Shown in pieces: positions 22,753 through 33,263 of a stretch of 64,000 bases of DNA. The notes beneath the pieces were generated by a model, which had not been told where the DNA came from, searched no databases, and saw only the letters and a program-made list of their open reading frames with translations. The DNA is taken from contig NC_083692.1 of the NCBI RefSeq assembly GCF_033118175.1, forward strand, positions 94,606,501-94,670,500, in the 5' to 3' direction. This DNA comes from Dama dama. Lineage: Eukaryota; Chordata; Mammalia; Artiodactyla; Cervidae. How positions within the stretch are numbered: position 1 is the first letter of the stretch; the number at the start of each line of letters is the position of its first letter. Position numbers and translations under genes: made by a program.

Positions 22753-23271
22753 TAGGGCCAATTCTTTGGCCCCTGTTGATACCCTGCTCATGTCTAACTA
22801 TCTACCTATTTCCCTTCTCAGGCATTTGGGGACCCATTATCAAAGGAAAAGGGGTGATGACCACTCTGACTTTTCAGGCTATACAGGGGCATTGTGGGGC
22901 TCTGGGTTCCCTTTGCCTGCTTTCTGTCAGGGTGCATTTACGGAGGGAGATGAGAGTCCATGGAGTGGTAAGGTGACTTGTTTCAGCATCATCTTGTATC
23001 GGTCGGAACATTCTTATTGTACTACCACTTGCAGATTTGTTGTATTCTAGAAGAAACAAACTTAACAAGAAAGTTACAGGTCTGTGGCCCAAAGATTAAT
23101 AGAGGTAGAAAAGCTGCTCAGGGCTAGCCAGGAGAACCAGGATCAGACGCTGGTTCATGATGTTAGTGTTTCTCTAGGTACAAGAAGATGCAAGAATTGG
23201 GGTTCATAAAATCTTTACCCCAAAACATCTGACTATCTGAAGGCCAGTTCTTCTGGGTTTTTCCCACAGCA

Positions 23272-25590
23272 CAGTTCAATTCAGTTTAGTCGCTCAGCCG
23301 TGTCTGACTCTTTGCAACCCCACGGACTGCAGCATGCCAGGCCTCCCTGTCCATCACCAACTCCCGGAGTTTATTCAAACTCATGTCCATTGAGTCGGTG
23401 ATGCCATCCAACTATCTCATCCTCTGTCACCCCCTTCTCCTCCTGCCTTCAGTCTTTTCCAGCAGTCAGGGTCTTTTCAAATCAGCCCTTCAAATCAGGT
23501 GGCCAAAGTATTAGAGTTTCAGCTTCAAAATCCGTCCTGCCAATGTATTCAGGACTGATTTCCTTTAGGATGGACTAGTTGGATCTCCTTGCATTCCAAG
23601 GGACTCTCAAGAGTCTTCTCCAACACCACAGTTCAAAAGCATCAATTCTTCAGTGCTCAGCTTTCTTTATAGTTCAACTCTCACATCCATACATGACTAC
23701 TAGACAAACCATAACCTTGACTAGATGGAACTTTGTTGGCAAAGTAATGTCTCTGCTTTTTAATATGCTGTCTAGGTTGGTCATAACTTTCCTTCCAAGA
23801 AGTAAGCGTCTTTTAATTTCATGACTGCAATCAACATCTGCAGTGATTTTGAAGCCCCCCAAAATAAAGTCTGCCACTGTTTCCACTGTTTCTCCATCTA
23901 TTTGCCATGAAGTGATGGGAATGGATGCCATGATCATTGTTTTCTGAATGTTGAGCTTTAAGCCAACTTTTTCACTCTCCTCTTTCACTTTCATCAAGAG
24001 GCTCTTTAGTTCTTCTTCACTTTCTGCCATAAGGGTGGTGTCATCTATATATCTGAGGTTATTGATATTTCTCCCAGCAATCTTGGCTCTAGCTTGTGCT
24101 TGTGCATTTCTCATGATGTACTCTGCATATAAGTTAAATAAGCAGGGTGACAATATACAGCCTTGATGTACTCCTTTCCCAATTTGGAACCAGTCTGTTG
24201 TTCCATATCCAATTCTAACTGTTGCTTCTTGACCTGCATACAGATTTCTCAAGAGGCAGGTTAAGTGGTCTGGTATTTCCATTTCTTTCAGAATTCTCCA
24301 CAGTTTATTGTGATCCACACAGCCAAAGGCTTTGGCATAGTCAATAAAGAAGAAATAGATGTTTTTCTGGAATGCTCTTGCTTTTGCGGTGATCCAATGA
24401 ATGTTGGCAGTTTGATCTCTTGTTCCACTGCCTTTTCTAAAACCAGCTTGAACATCTGCAAGTTTACGGTTCATGCATTGTTGAAGCCTGGCTTGGAGAA
24501 TTTTGAACATTACTTTGCTAGCGTGTGAGATGAGTGCAATTGTGCGGTAGTTTGAGCATTCTTTGGCATTGCCTTTCTTTGGGATTGGAATGAAAACTGA
24601 CCTTTTCCAGTCCTGTGGCCGCTGCTGAGGTTTCCAAATTTGCTGGCATATTGAGTGCAGCACTTTCACAGCATCATCTTTCAGGATTTGAAATAGCTCA
24701 ACTGGAATTCCATCACATCCACTAGTTTTGTTCACAGTGATGCTTCCTAAGGCCCACTTGACTTCACATTCCAGGATGTCTGGCTCTAGGTGAGTGATCA
24801 CACCATCGTGATTATCTGGGTCGTGAAGATCTTTTTTGTATAGTTCTTCTCTGTATTCTTGCCACCTCCTCTTAATATCTTCTGCTTCTGTTAGGTCCCT
24901 ACCATTTCTGTCCTTTATTGAGCCCATCTTTGCATGAAATATTCCCTTGGTATCTCTAATTTTCTTGAAGAGATCTCTGGTCTTTCCCATTCTGTTGTTT
25001 TCCTCTATTTCTTTGCATTGATCACTGAGGAAGGTTTTCTTATCTCTCCTTGCTATTCTTTGGAACTCTGCATTCAAATGGGTATATGTATTTTTTTCTT
25101 CTGTGTGTTTGGCTTCTCTTCTTTTCACAGGTATTTGTAAGGCCTCCTCAGAAAGCCATTTTGCTTTTTTGAATTTCTTTTTCTTGAGGATGGTCTTGCT
25201 CCCTGTCTCCTATACAGTGTCACAAACCTCTGTCCATAGTTCATCAGACACTCTGTCTATCGGATCTAGTCCTTTAAATCTATTTCTCACTTCCACTGTA
25301 TAATCGTAAGGGATTTGACTTAGGTCATACTTGAATGGTCTAGTGGTTATCCCTACTTTCTTCAATTTCAGTCTAAATTTGGCAATAAGGAGTTCATGAT
25401 CTGAGCCACAGTCAGCTCCCAGTCTTGTTTTTGCTGACTTTATAGAGCTCCTCCATGTTTGACTGCAAAGAATATAATCAGTTTGAAATCGGTGTTGACC
25501 ATCTGGTGATGTCCACGTGCAGAGTCTTTTCTTGTGCTGTTGGAAGAGGGTGTTTGCTATGACCAGTGAGCACAGAGTGCCTTATTTCTG
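23272..25590 (-). mobile_element. BovB LINE, long antisense copy (about 2.3 kb)
   Basis: Extends from the BovB tail (cacagttcaattcagtttag) through the complete RT domain into the end of the endonuclease region (agactctgcacgtggacatc on the minus strand, about 25,520). Full-length BovB is about 3.2 kb, so this copy lacks the 5' third. It lies within the provirus interior and post-dates it. The 5' boundary is set where BovB text fades (25,560-25,600). Confidence 0.9.
23674..25128 (-). pseudogene. BovB reverse transcriptase open frame (484 codons)
   Basis: Uninterrupted frame covering the RTE-type RT: the SGCDGIP block (residues 136-142), RSVFIPIPKKGN (176-187), motif A FIDYAKAFG (261-269), HQGCILSP (321-328) and motif C YIDD (360-363). 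In motif A the normally conserved Asp after AF is Gly, and motif C is YIDD where BovB elements usually show YADD; the two metal-binding Asp residues of YIDD and the first Asp of motif A are present. Upstream endonuclease sequence is out of frame and incomplete. It is a surviving fragment rather than an active enzyme, but the length of the open frame suggests relatively recent insertion. Confidence 0.85.
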
Positions 25591-28377
25591 ATCTCCACCC
25601 TGAACTCCTTCCGGGGGTGTTGAAGGTCAGCAGCTCGCAGTGGTCATGATGTAATCTTTGCAGAGGCAGCTGGCAAGTGCCAGCTCCCAGTCAGCAGGGT
25701 CCCTTCATAGCCACATAGTTGACCACGCTTTGGGGGCATTTCATGGCCATTTTGTCCCGCGGTGCTGGGAAGGCTCATTCCCAGGTCTAGGGAAGAGTTC
25801 ATTGATAGGCCACTCAGTGTGGTTTGTTGGACCTGACCTTTCCTGTAGCAAAAGTCTCTGGACCGTACCTGTCTTACCAGCCTTTTGGTCCAGGAAAATG
25901 TTCCCTCTTATTGCTTCTTCCCATATCTAGAGTTACATTATTACAATCACTGATGTCATATAGAACTGCATATCAGCGTTTTATCACAGGCTCAGTCACA
26001 CATTTAGTAATGTAAGAAGCAATCTTCTGAAACAAGCGACATAGCAAATACTATAACCAGCAGTTATTAGTAAGGTCACAAGCAAGAATTTAAGTCAAGG
26101 ACTTTCATTAGGTATAGTCCAGTATACCCCCAGGTCATCTGACGTAGTTAAATGATTATAGTCAGGTATTAATCTCCTGGTTGTACATCATGGAACATCT
26201 GACCTTGATCCGAAGATTGGTTATTGAGATAAGCTTTAGAAAAAAACTTATAGTGTCCTTTTTAATAACTTAATTAAACCTTTTAGCAATATAACATAAC
26301 AACAAGTAACTGCCGCCAAAGTGAGTCTTAGTAAACACAGACCTTAATTAACAAAACTAGAACTTAATATTGGAGAAAGCAATAGCAACCCACTCCAGTA
26401 CTCTTGCCTGGAAAATCCCATGGATGGAGGAGCCTGGTAGGCTGCAGTCCATGGGGTCGTGAAGAGTCGGACACGACTGAGCGACTTCACTTTCACTTTT
26501 CACTTTCATGCATTGGGGAAGGAAATGGCAACCCACTCCAGTGTTCTTGCCTGGAGAATCCCAGGGACGGTGGAGCCTGGTGGGCTGCCGTCTATGGGGT
26601 TGCACAGAGTCGGATACGACTGAAGTGACTTAGCAGTAGTAGCAACAGAAGTTAATATTAAGTGAAATATAACTTTTTGTCATTGTGAGGGCATTAATCT
26701 TGTATCCAGGGAAGGCTTTAATCCATCAAATAAAAATGAGGTTTGTCAAGGAGCCGGGAAAATCCAAGCGGCCATCTTGGATTTCCCATAGCCCTGACTT
26801 TTTGATTTACAGCTATTGCGCACCCCTTTTTAATTCCTCAATTTAGGAGTAGACTGTTGCCATGTTTTAAGGACATCAGGATAGCAAAAGTCTAACCACA
26901 AGGGCTTATTTTTCATAGAAGCAAAATGAGCTTTGTCTACATGTAACATAATCTTAAATAATGCTTCTTTACCAAAGTAACAGAAGATTTTAAAAACAAA
27001 TATAAATCACTTAAAGGCAAAGAAATTAATAACCTGTTATGGAAAGCTGCATTCTGCATTTGTTCTCTTAACATAGAGACAGACTAAATCCCAGTCTGGT
27101 ACCAGCTTACCAGATAACAAACAAAATTGGTTTATCAGTTAATCTTAGAAAAATATTTTCCATAAATTTTGAAGTAGCAGTATTCTTGCAAAGGCATCAG
27201 AGTGAAACCATAGAAGGCATGTTTAAAATTTGATTAAATTGTGATTGACAAAGAAACCTGGTCATCGCTGTGACTTTTAACACTTTAACATGATAACTAG
27301 GATTATAACTGACATTTTACCAGGACATATCAGATTTTCATGAATTCGCATAATTTCTAGGATTATCTATATTAGTAACATCAACCATACAATATAACCT
27401 GAGAAGATTCATCACTCCTCCAACAATACTTCCCATGTAATTTAACATGTCAAATGAACTCAGGTAGTTTAATGTCTCTCTTTGGGATGTTTCAGGGGCC
27501 CTCTGAAGCACCCCAAAGTTATCTAGAAGTCAAATGATTTAGGAAGTATTTTCAATAAATATCAAAAGGGTTTATAACAGTCAGATAGGATCATATAAGT
27601 CACTGTGAAACAACAGTTACTCACTAAGCCAAAGTTAACAAAAGATTTCAAAGGTAAACATAGAACAGATCACTTCAGAGGTAAAGAAACTCAAAATCCA
27701 TTATCAAAGGCAGTTCAACATCTCAAGAAAACCTGTATTTATGCACAAAACTCTTCCCTTGAGGTCCACTTTCCATAAAACATTCGTATCACTTTTTGTA
27801 CCCATTTCTTTGTTCTCCCATCCTGAAACAGCCACCTGTAAGTCAGACCTACTTCTTTTTCCCTTCATAAAATGTAATTTCATTCCTTATACCTTCTTTA
27901 CTGAAAACACACATCCTACTTTCTTTAAGCAACCAAGAACTGACCTTTACATTAGCATTCTATAGACTGATGAACATAAATACTAGTGATAATTTCTAAA
28001 AAAAAAATTCTAGAGAGCATCTCAGCATGGCATCGAACATTATTCATTAATAGTCCAAAATCACTAGTTTCTCTGTAAGAGAAAGTTAGTGTTCAGTAAT
28101 GAATGTTTCAGAATCTTATTTTATTTGGAAATGACCTAGCTATTCAATAAACTTCCATCACTTAGTTTAGCACAACCCTAGAAATTCAGGTTACCAAAAT
28201 CTAAAGAGACTGTTTAGACAGACATTTTTAAAGTATAATTATTCGTAATAGAGTTTATCTAAAAGCTCATATCTCATTTACCTTTTTTTTTTTTGTTTTT
28301 TGGAGTTTCTTCACTCCAGGTATTTTCCTTGCTGACAAACTTGTAACGGATATAACAATATAACAATATTTCAGTTA
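25591..28377 (-). mobile_element. Non-coding internal region of the provirus
   Basis: AT-rich DNA with no open frame and stop codons throughout on both strands. It is nevertheless retroviral interior: 26,205-26,360 and 27,715-27,930 are related, in reverse complement, to 61,730-61,980 and 60,940-61,110, where the same words occur (gttttgttaattaaggt; cttacaggtgactgtttc versus its match). Long non-coding interiors are known for non-autonomous class I families of the MER4 type; assignment to a named family needs a library search. Contains a Bov-A2 at 26,371-26,640. Confidence 0.65.
26371..26640 (+). mobile_element. Bov-A2 SINE (dimer)
   Basis: Two Bov-A monomers in tandem (gcaacccactccagtactct at 26,387 and gcaacccactccagtgttct at 26,529) separated by the linker cttcactttcacttttcact. 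Flanked by agaacttaatattg and agaagttaatatta. The two open frames across it, one per strand, are SINE artefacts. Confidence 0.92.
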
Positions 28378-28935
28378 AATTCAGTTCAGTCACTCAGTTA
28401 GGTCTGACTCTTTGTGACCCCATGGACCGCAGCATGCCAGGCTTCCCTGTCTATCACCAACTCCTGGAATTTACTCAAACTCATGTCCATTGAGTCGGTG
28501 ATGCCATCCAACCATCTCATCTGCTGTCATCCCCTTCTCTTCCTGCCTTCACTCTTTCCCAGTATCAGGGTCTTTTCCAATTAGTCAGTTCATCACATCA
28601 GGGGCCAAAATATTGGAGTTTCAGCTTCAGCATCAGTCCCTCCAATGAATATTCAGGACTGATCTCCTTTAGGATGGACTGGTTGGATCTCCTTGCAGCC
28701 CAAGGGACTCTTAAGAGTCTTCTCCAACACCACAGTTCAAAAGCATCAATTCTTTGGCACTCAGCCTTCTTTATAGTCCAACTCTCACATCCATACATGA
28801 CCACTGAAAAACCATAGCCTTGACTAGATGGACCTTTGTTGGCAAAGTAATGTCTCTGCTTTTTAATATGCTGGAGAAGGGAATGGCAAACCACTTCAGT
28901 ATTCTTGCCTTGAGAACCCCGTGAACAGTATGACA
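28378..28935 (-). mobile_element. BovB 3' fragment fused to a SINE-like piece
   Basis: 28,378-28,870 is antisense BovB (cagttcagtcactcagttag to gtctctgctttttaatatg). It is followed without a gap by 28,871-28,935, ggagaagggaatggcaaacc and agtattcttgccttgagaac, which is Bov-A-like. Both parts lie between aacaatatttcag on the left and gacaatatttag on the right, so they look like one insertion. The 112-residue minus frame spanning the join (28,598-28,936) mixes the two sources and is not a gene. Confidence 0.75.
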
Positions 28936-28939
28936 ATAT

Positions 28940-29170
28940 TTAGCTAATTAATATTGTTATAAATAATAATAAGGACCGAACGTGAGGAAATTCTGAGTCC
29001 TTTTCCTGCTTTTGGCAAAAGCTGGTGTGCCATTCAGAGGATTTTTTTTTTTTTTTGGTCCCCAGTTTGAACTGGGGCCAGGCCTTTTGCAGGGTCAAAT
29101 TTTTCCAGTTCCTAAGAATGCAGCCAAGGGGTGAGCCTGAGAGAGGCTCCCGAGATGTATCAGAACCCAT
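28940..29170 (-). pseudogene. Retroviral gag matrix relic
   Basis: Minus-strand frame of 76 codons starting Met-Gly, as expected for an N-myristoylated retroviral matrix protein. It keeps the class I gag phrases SPLGCILRNWKNL, AWPQFKLG and FCQKQEKDSEFPHV, spaced as in gammaretrovirus-like human ERV families. A poly-Lys run from a poly-A tract (29,041-29,057) interrupts the domain, and the frame ends at the BovB insertion. It lies about 1 kb downstream of the primer site in the minus-strand sense, the right place for gag. Only the first part of gag is left; not functional. Confidence 0.7.
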
Positions 29171-29593
29171 CCTTAGCCTATATGCCGTAGAATGGGGTAT
29201 TGAGAGTCACCGACTGGCAGAAAGGCATCCCATTTGTCTCAGTGATGTCTCCCTGCAACTGAGGCACAAAATCTCCACCATCTCAACAGTCACACTGAAC
29301 AGCAAGGTGACGCCTGAGAACCGTGCGGCTAAGGCACCAGACCCGGGCAGAGAAAGACAGAGATTCCTGGGAGCAACCGGGTGATTCACTGTTTGGTGAT
29401 TCCCTGAAACAAGGAAGGCACTCTTGGGATGGCTCAGAGGCAACACCTAGGCTCCTGTATATCAATCTGGACCAAAAGGGAAAGAAGTGAAAGTGACAGG
29501 GAAGAAGGCTGAGGAATCCGCCTTAAAATCCTATTGGGGAGGCGGTGGCCAGGGGACAATGGTCTCTGTTTTGCTTTAACCACTATGTGCCTG

Positions 29594-29813
29594 GGCTTCC
29601 CAGGTGGCTCAGATGGAAAAGTGTCTGCCTACAATGTGGGAGACCCGACTGGGTTAAATCCTTGGGTCGGAAAGATCCCCTGGAGAAGGAAATGGCACGC
29701 CACTCCAGTACTCTTGCCTGGAAAATTCCATGGGCGGAGGAGCCTGGTAGGCTACAGTCCATGGGGTCGCAAAGAGTCGGACATGACTGAGCGCCTTCAC
29801 TTTCACTTTCTTT
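29594..29813 (+). mobile_element. Bov-tA2 SINE
   Basis: Full tRNA + Bov-A unit starting ggcttcccaggtggctcaga and ending ttcactttcactttctttca, with a perfect 13-bp duplication cactatgtgcctg at 29,581-29,593 and 29,814-29,826. Inserted in the proviral leader. The high identity to the family pattern and perfect duplication suggest a young insertion. Confidence 0.95.
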
Positions 29814-30198
29814 CACTATGTGCCTGACACATGCACAGAAGCTGTCTTGCTGGGGCGGGGTGGGGGGGGCGGCGGGAATGCCCTTGTGGCCTGATCCATT
29901 CGGTGTCCCCCTCATCCTCACAAGGGAGTCTTCAGTGGCAGGTGCCCTGATGGCTTTTAAGTGCCTGACCCGTGCCCACACAGTATTGGTTGGCCTAGTC
30001 CTCGGGTGGAGAGAAGACAAAGGAGAGACCCCACCCATTTGGGTGGCAGCTACTGGGGCGCAGTGAGCAGTGGGGCCTTTGAAACACACCAGAGGGTGAC
30101 CCTGACCAGAGCTCCTCAGCTGTTTCCACAGCACTTGCCTGTTCGCAGAGGGTCCCTATGAAAAAGGAGAGGCGAAGACATGGGGGAAGAGACCCCAA

Positions 30199-30218
30199 GG
30201 TCCCCGTATGGGCCACCA
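30199..30218 (-). promoter_or_regulatory. Primer-binding site, tRNA-Ile type
   Basis: Minus strand reads TGGTGGCCCATACGGGGACC, four bases after the LTR end. The complement of the 3' end of mammalian tRNA-Ile(AAU) is TGGTGGCCCGTACGGGGATC, so 18 of 20 bases agree. This is where the tRNA would prime minus-strand DNA synthesis and indicates a retrovirus of the tRNA-Ile-primed (ERV-I-like) kind. Confidence 0.8.
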
Positions 30219-30222
30219 AAAA

Positions 30223-30638
30223 TGTCGTGATCTGGGAGTGGGTTGGAAAAGAATTTCCAGACATGAGACAGAATGAGAGGGAAATAAAGTTTGTTAGAAT
30301 GGGAGATGCTGTTAGAACAGTGGGCCAGCTCAAGGGAGAACTGACGTTGATCAGGGCTCCTTAGTACACTTTTATACCCAGGGTACAAGGAATGGGATAG
30401 GGGCCTTGCGGATCATTTGCTGATTGGATGAGGCATGTGTACTGGATGGGGAAGAGTAAGGCAAATACCTTCTCTCCATGGGGTAGGAGGGGAGACACGT
30501 TATACTGCTCAGGAGGACCTGAATCCATTAATAGTTACAACATGGGGGAGGGAAGGACGAGAAGGGTCTGGTTTTTCCGTTCCTGCATTCCAAGACCCTC
30601 CTTGGTTTTATCTGCTCTTTAGCACTTGTGTCACCACA
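30223..30638 (-). mobile_element. 5' LTR of the provirus (family D)
   Basis: Minus strand starts TGTGGTGACAC and ends GATCACGACA, with a promoter-like GGGTATAAAAGT at 30,368-30,379. Compared with the 3' LTR it has a 10-base extra segment (acagaatgag) near 30,271. TG...CA ends on both LTRs. The open frames across it on both strands are shadows. Confidence 0.9.
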
Positions 30639-31108
30639 AAAAGGATCAAATACCACTCTCAAACTGGATTCATTCCAGGGTTGCAGGGATGGTTCAACAT
30701 ATGCAAAACGAAAACAAAAACACAGTGTGGTAACTACACTAACAAAAAGAAAGACACACCTAATTTCATTTCAATAGATGCAGAACAGAATAGCTTTTGA
30801 TAAAATTCACCATCCATCTAGGCTAAAACCTCTCAACAAAGTGGGTATAGAGGGAACACGTCTCAACATAAATAAAAAGTTACTAAAGCAAACCCACAGC
30901 CAACATAATAATCAATGATGAAAAGCTAAAAGCCTTTCTGCTAAATTCAGGAACAAGACAAGAATGCCTACTCTCACCAGCTCTATTCAACAGAGTATTA
31001 GAAGCCCTGTGGATAATAGAGCAAATCAGATACTGTAAGAAACAAACGGTATCCAGCTGGAAGCAAAGAGGTGCAAATGTCCAGATGACACTGTATCAAG
31101 AATCCTAA
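30639..31108 (+). pseudogene. L1 ORF2 relic, second segment (RT core)
   Basis: Direct continuation of the L1 interrupted at 22,313: ggattcattccagggttgca, tttcatttcaatagatgcag, and cctactctcaccagctctat encode, with frameshifts, the L1 RT stretches around GFIPG, the SIDA block and the CPLSPLLFN block. Broken again by the solo LTR at 31,109 inside the region that follows the RT active site. Confidence 0.85.
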
Positions 31109-31582
31109 TGTTAGGGGAAGCACACTGACTGAAACCGTCCACCCTGGCCAGGCACCATAGTAACCATTTGCATGAGTTGTTTTATGACAGGAGGGCCTGC
31201 TAAGGAACAGGGAACTAATAAGCCACCACCAACCAGAAGAGTTCGGGAAAGGTCAAAAGGAGACACCACATGTCCGACCACCTCCCAGAATCCTCTCTGG
31301 CATCCATCTTGGCTGAACAAGGCGTGCACCACCAGGAAGGACTCTGAGTCAGAATGATTGGCTAAGGACAACCCGGAAACTAATCCCATCACCATAAAAC
31401 CCCGAGACTGCGAGCCATGTGACAGAGCTGTTCTCCTGGGTTCCCTGACCCTCCTGCTCTCCATCCGGGCACCCTTTCCCAATAAAATCTCATGCTTTGT
31501 CAGCATATGTGTCTCATTCATTTCCAAGTGTTAGACAAGAGCCCAATTTCAGGCCCTGGAAGGGGTCCCCCTTCCTGCAACA
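31109..31582 (+). mobile_element. Solo LTR, family C
   Basis: Starts TGTTAGGGGAAGC and ends CTTCCTGCAACA, flanked by perfect 4-bp CTAA duplications (31,105-31,108 and 31,583-31,586). It contains a TATA-like ccataaaacc at about 31,392 and a polyadenylation signal AATAAA at 31,481-31,486 followed by a ctcatgctttgtc R/U5-like stretch. A second, inverted copy lies at 61,124-61,625. Its insertion split the L1 at gaatcctaa / ctaaagtctccacc. The antisense 138-residue frame across it is not a gene. Confidence 0.93.
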
Positions 31583-33263
31583 CTAAAGTCTCCACCTAAA
31601 AACTATGAGAACTAATGAATTCAGCAAGCTTGTTAATATCCAGAAATAGGTTGCATTCCTATATACTAATAATGAAATATCAGAATGAGAAAGTTAAAAA
31701 GAAAACCACCACCACCAATCCCGTTTAAAGTCACATTAAGGAAAAAAACCCTATGAATAAACTTAACTAAGGCACTGAAAAGACTATATTCTAAGAACAA
31801 TATAAAGCATTGTTAAAAGATATAGAAGACGATTAAAAGAAATGAAAAGATACCCCACACTCTTGGATTGGAAGAATATTAAAATGGCCTAATACCTAAA
31901 TCAATCTATACATTTAAGTCAATCCCTATCAAACTATGAGAATATTATCCACAGAACTAGAAATAATCCAAAACTGACAGAGAGCTATAAAACACTCCAA
32001 TTCCCAAAGCAATCTTAAAAAAGAGAGCAAAGCTGGAAGTATGATACTCCCAGACTTCTGTCTATACTATGAAGCTGGGTAATCAAACCAGTGTTTTACT
32101 GGTAGGAAAATAGACATACAGCAATGTCACAGAGTATAGAGCCCAAGAATAAACCGACATACTTACAGTCAATTAATTTACAAAGGAAGCAAGACTATAC
32201 AATGGAGAAAAGACCATCTCTTCAACAAGTGGTTCTGGGAAAGCTGGAAGGCCACATATAAAAGATTATTCTACTATGTGAAGTAACAGAACATTCTAAA
32301 CTCAAATTATTAAAATTATTTTAAAATCTAAATGTAAGACATAAAAACATAGAACTCATATAAAGAACATAGGAACCTCTGACATAAATGGTGGCACCAT
32401 TTCTTCATTCAGTCGCTTAATGCAAAAGAAATTAAACAAGACAAATTAAAAAATGAGACTAAATTACACATAAAAGCTTTTGCGCAAAAGCCATCAACAA
32501 CAACAAAAAATGCTGAATGGAAAGTACTATTTGCAAATGGCAGGATCAGCAAGAGGTTAATATCTAAAATGTACCAGCAGTTTTGGTACAACTGCATACC
32601 AAAAAAAAAAAAAAAAAAAAATCCAGTCAAAAAAATGAGCAGAAAACTCCAATAGACTTTTTTTCCAAAGAAGACACACAGATGGCAAAGAGGCACATGC
32701 AGAGAGGCTCAGCATTGGTAATTAACGGAGAAATGCAAATCAAAACTACAATGAGGTATTACCCCAAATCAGTCAGAATGGCCATCATCAAAAAGCATAC
32801 AAATAATAAATGTTAGGGAAGATGCAGAGAATAGGGAATTCTTGTACTCTTTTCATGAGAATGTAAAATGGTGTAGCCACTATGTAAACCAGCATGGAGG
32901 TTCCTTAAAAAGCCAAAAATGCAACTACCACATGATCCAGCACTTCTACTCCTGGGCTCATTTGGGAAAACAAACAAACAAACAAACAAACAAAAAAAAC
33001 ACATACAAACACTAATCTGAAAACATATGTGCACCATGATATCGTCCATAGCTGCACTATTTACAATATAGCCAAGATGTGGAGGGCACCTAAGTGTCCA
33101 TTAACAGAAGAATGGATAAAGAAGATATGGTACATACACACAGTGGGAAAAAAGACTAAAATAAAATGAAATAATGCCATCTGCAGCAACATGTATGGAT
33201 CTAGAGAATATTACACTTAGAGAAACAAGTCAGAGAAAGACAAATACTATATGGTATCACTAA
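31583..33263 (+). pseudogene. L1 ORF2 relic, third segment, and L1 3' UTR
   Basis: Continuation of the same L1: ggttgcattcctatatacta, a run of broken frames for the ORF2 C-terminal region, a 21-base poly-A at about 32,600, and typical 3'-part text (ccaaagaagacacacagatg; gccatcatcaaaaagcatac; ctgcactatttacaatatag; atgtatggatctagagaata). An (AAAC)n microsatellite lies at about 32,968-32,998. The L1 3' end is cut by the BovB at 33,264. Confidence 0.85.

Larger units (their letters stand above)
22314..30638 (-). mobile_element. Class I endogenous retrovirus provirus, minus strand, decayed
   Basis: Two related direct LTRs (22,314-22,734 and 30,223-30,638) enclose internal DNA with, in minus-strand order, a tRNA-Ile-like primer site (30,199-30,218), leader, a gag matrix relic (29,170-28,940), a long non-coding AT-rich interior and a polypurine tract next to the 3' LTR. 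Flanks aatag / aaaag (4 of 5) and the restored L1 reading across the gap support a real insertion. Two BovB elements (23,272-25,590; 28,378-28,870) and SINEs were added later. Without them the element is roughly 5.3 kb and has no pol or env that I can read, so it is either a non-autonomous or a very decayed member. Confidence 0.85.

Noticed and set aside
26357..26628. Two frames on opposite strands with WVAIAFS- and HFHFSLSC-like text
   Set aside because: Both are inside a Bov-A2 SINE; such peptides recur wherever this SINE occurs.
29583..30134. 183-codon minus-strand frame
   Set aside because: Half of it is antisense Bov-tA2, the rest proviral leader. No known domain.
22314..30638. An intact, coding provirus
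   Set aside because: Only the gag start is readable. The interior has stops in all frames and pol and env are not recognisable.
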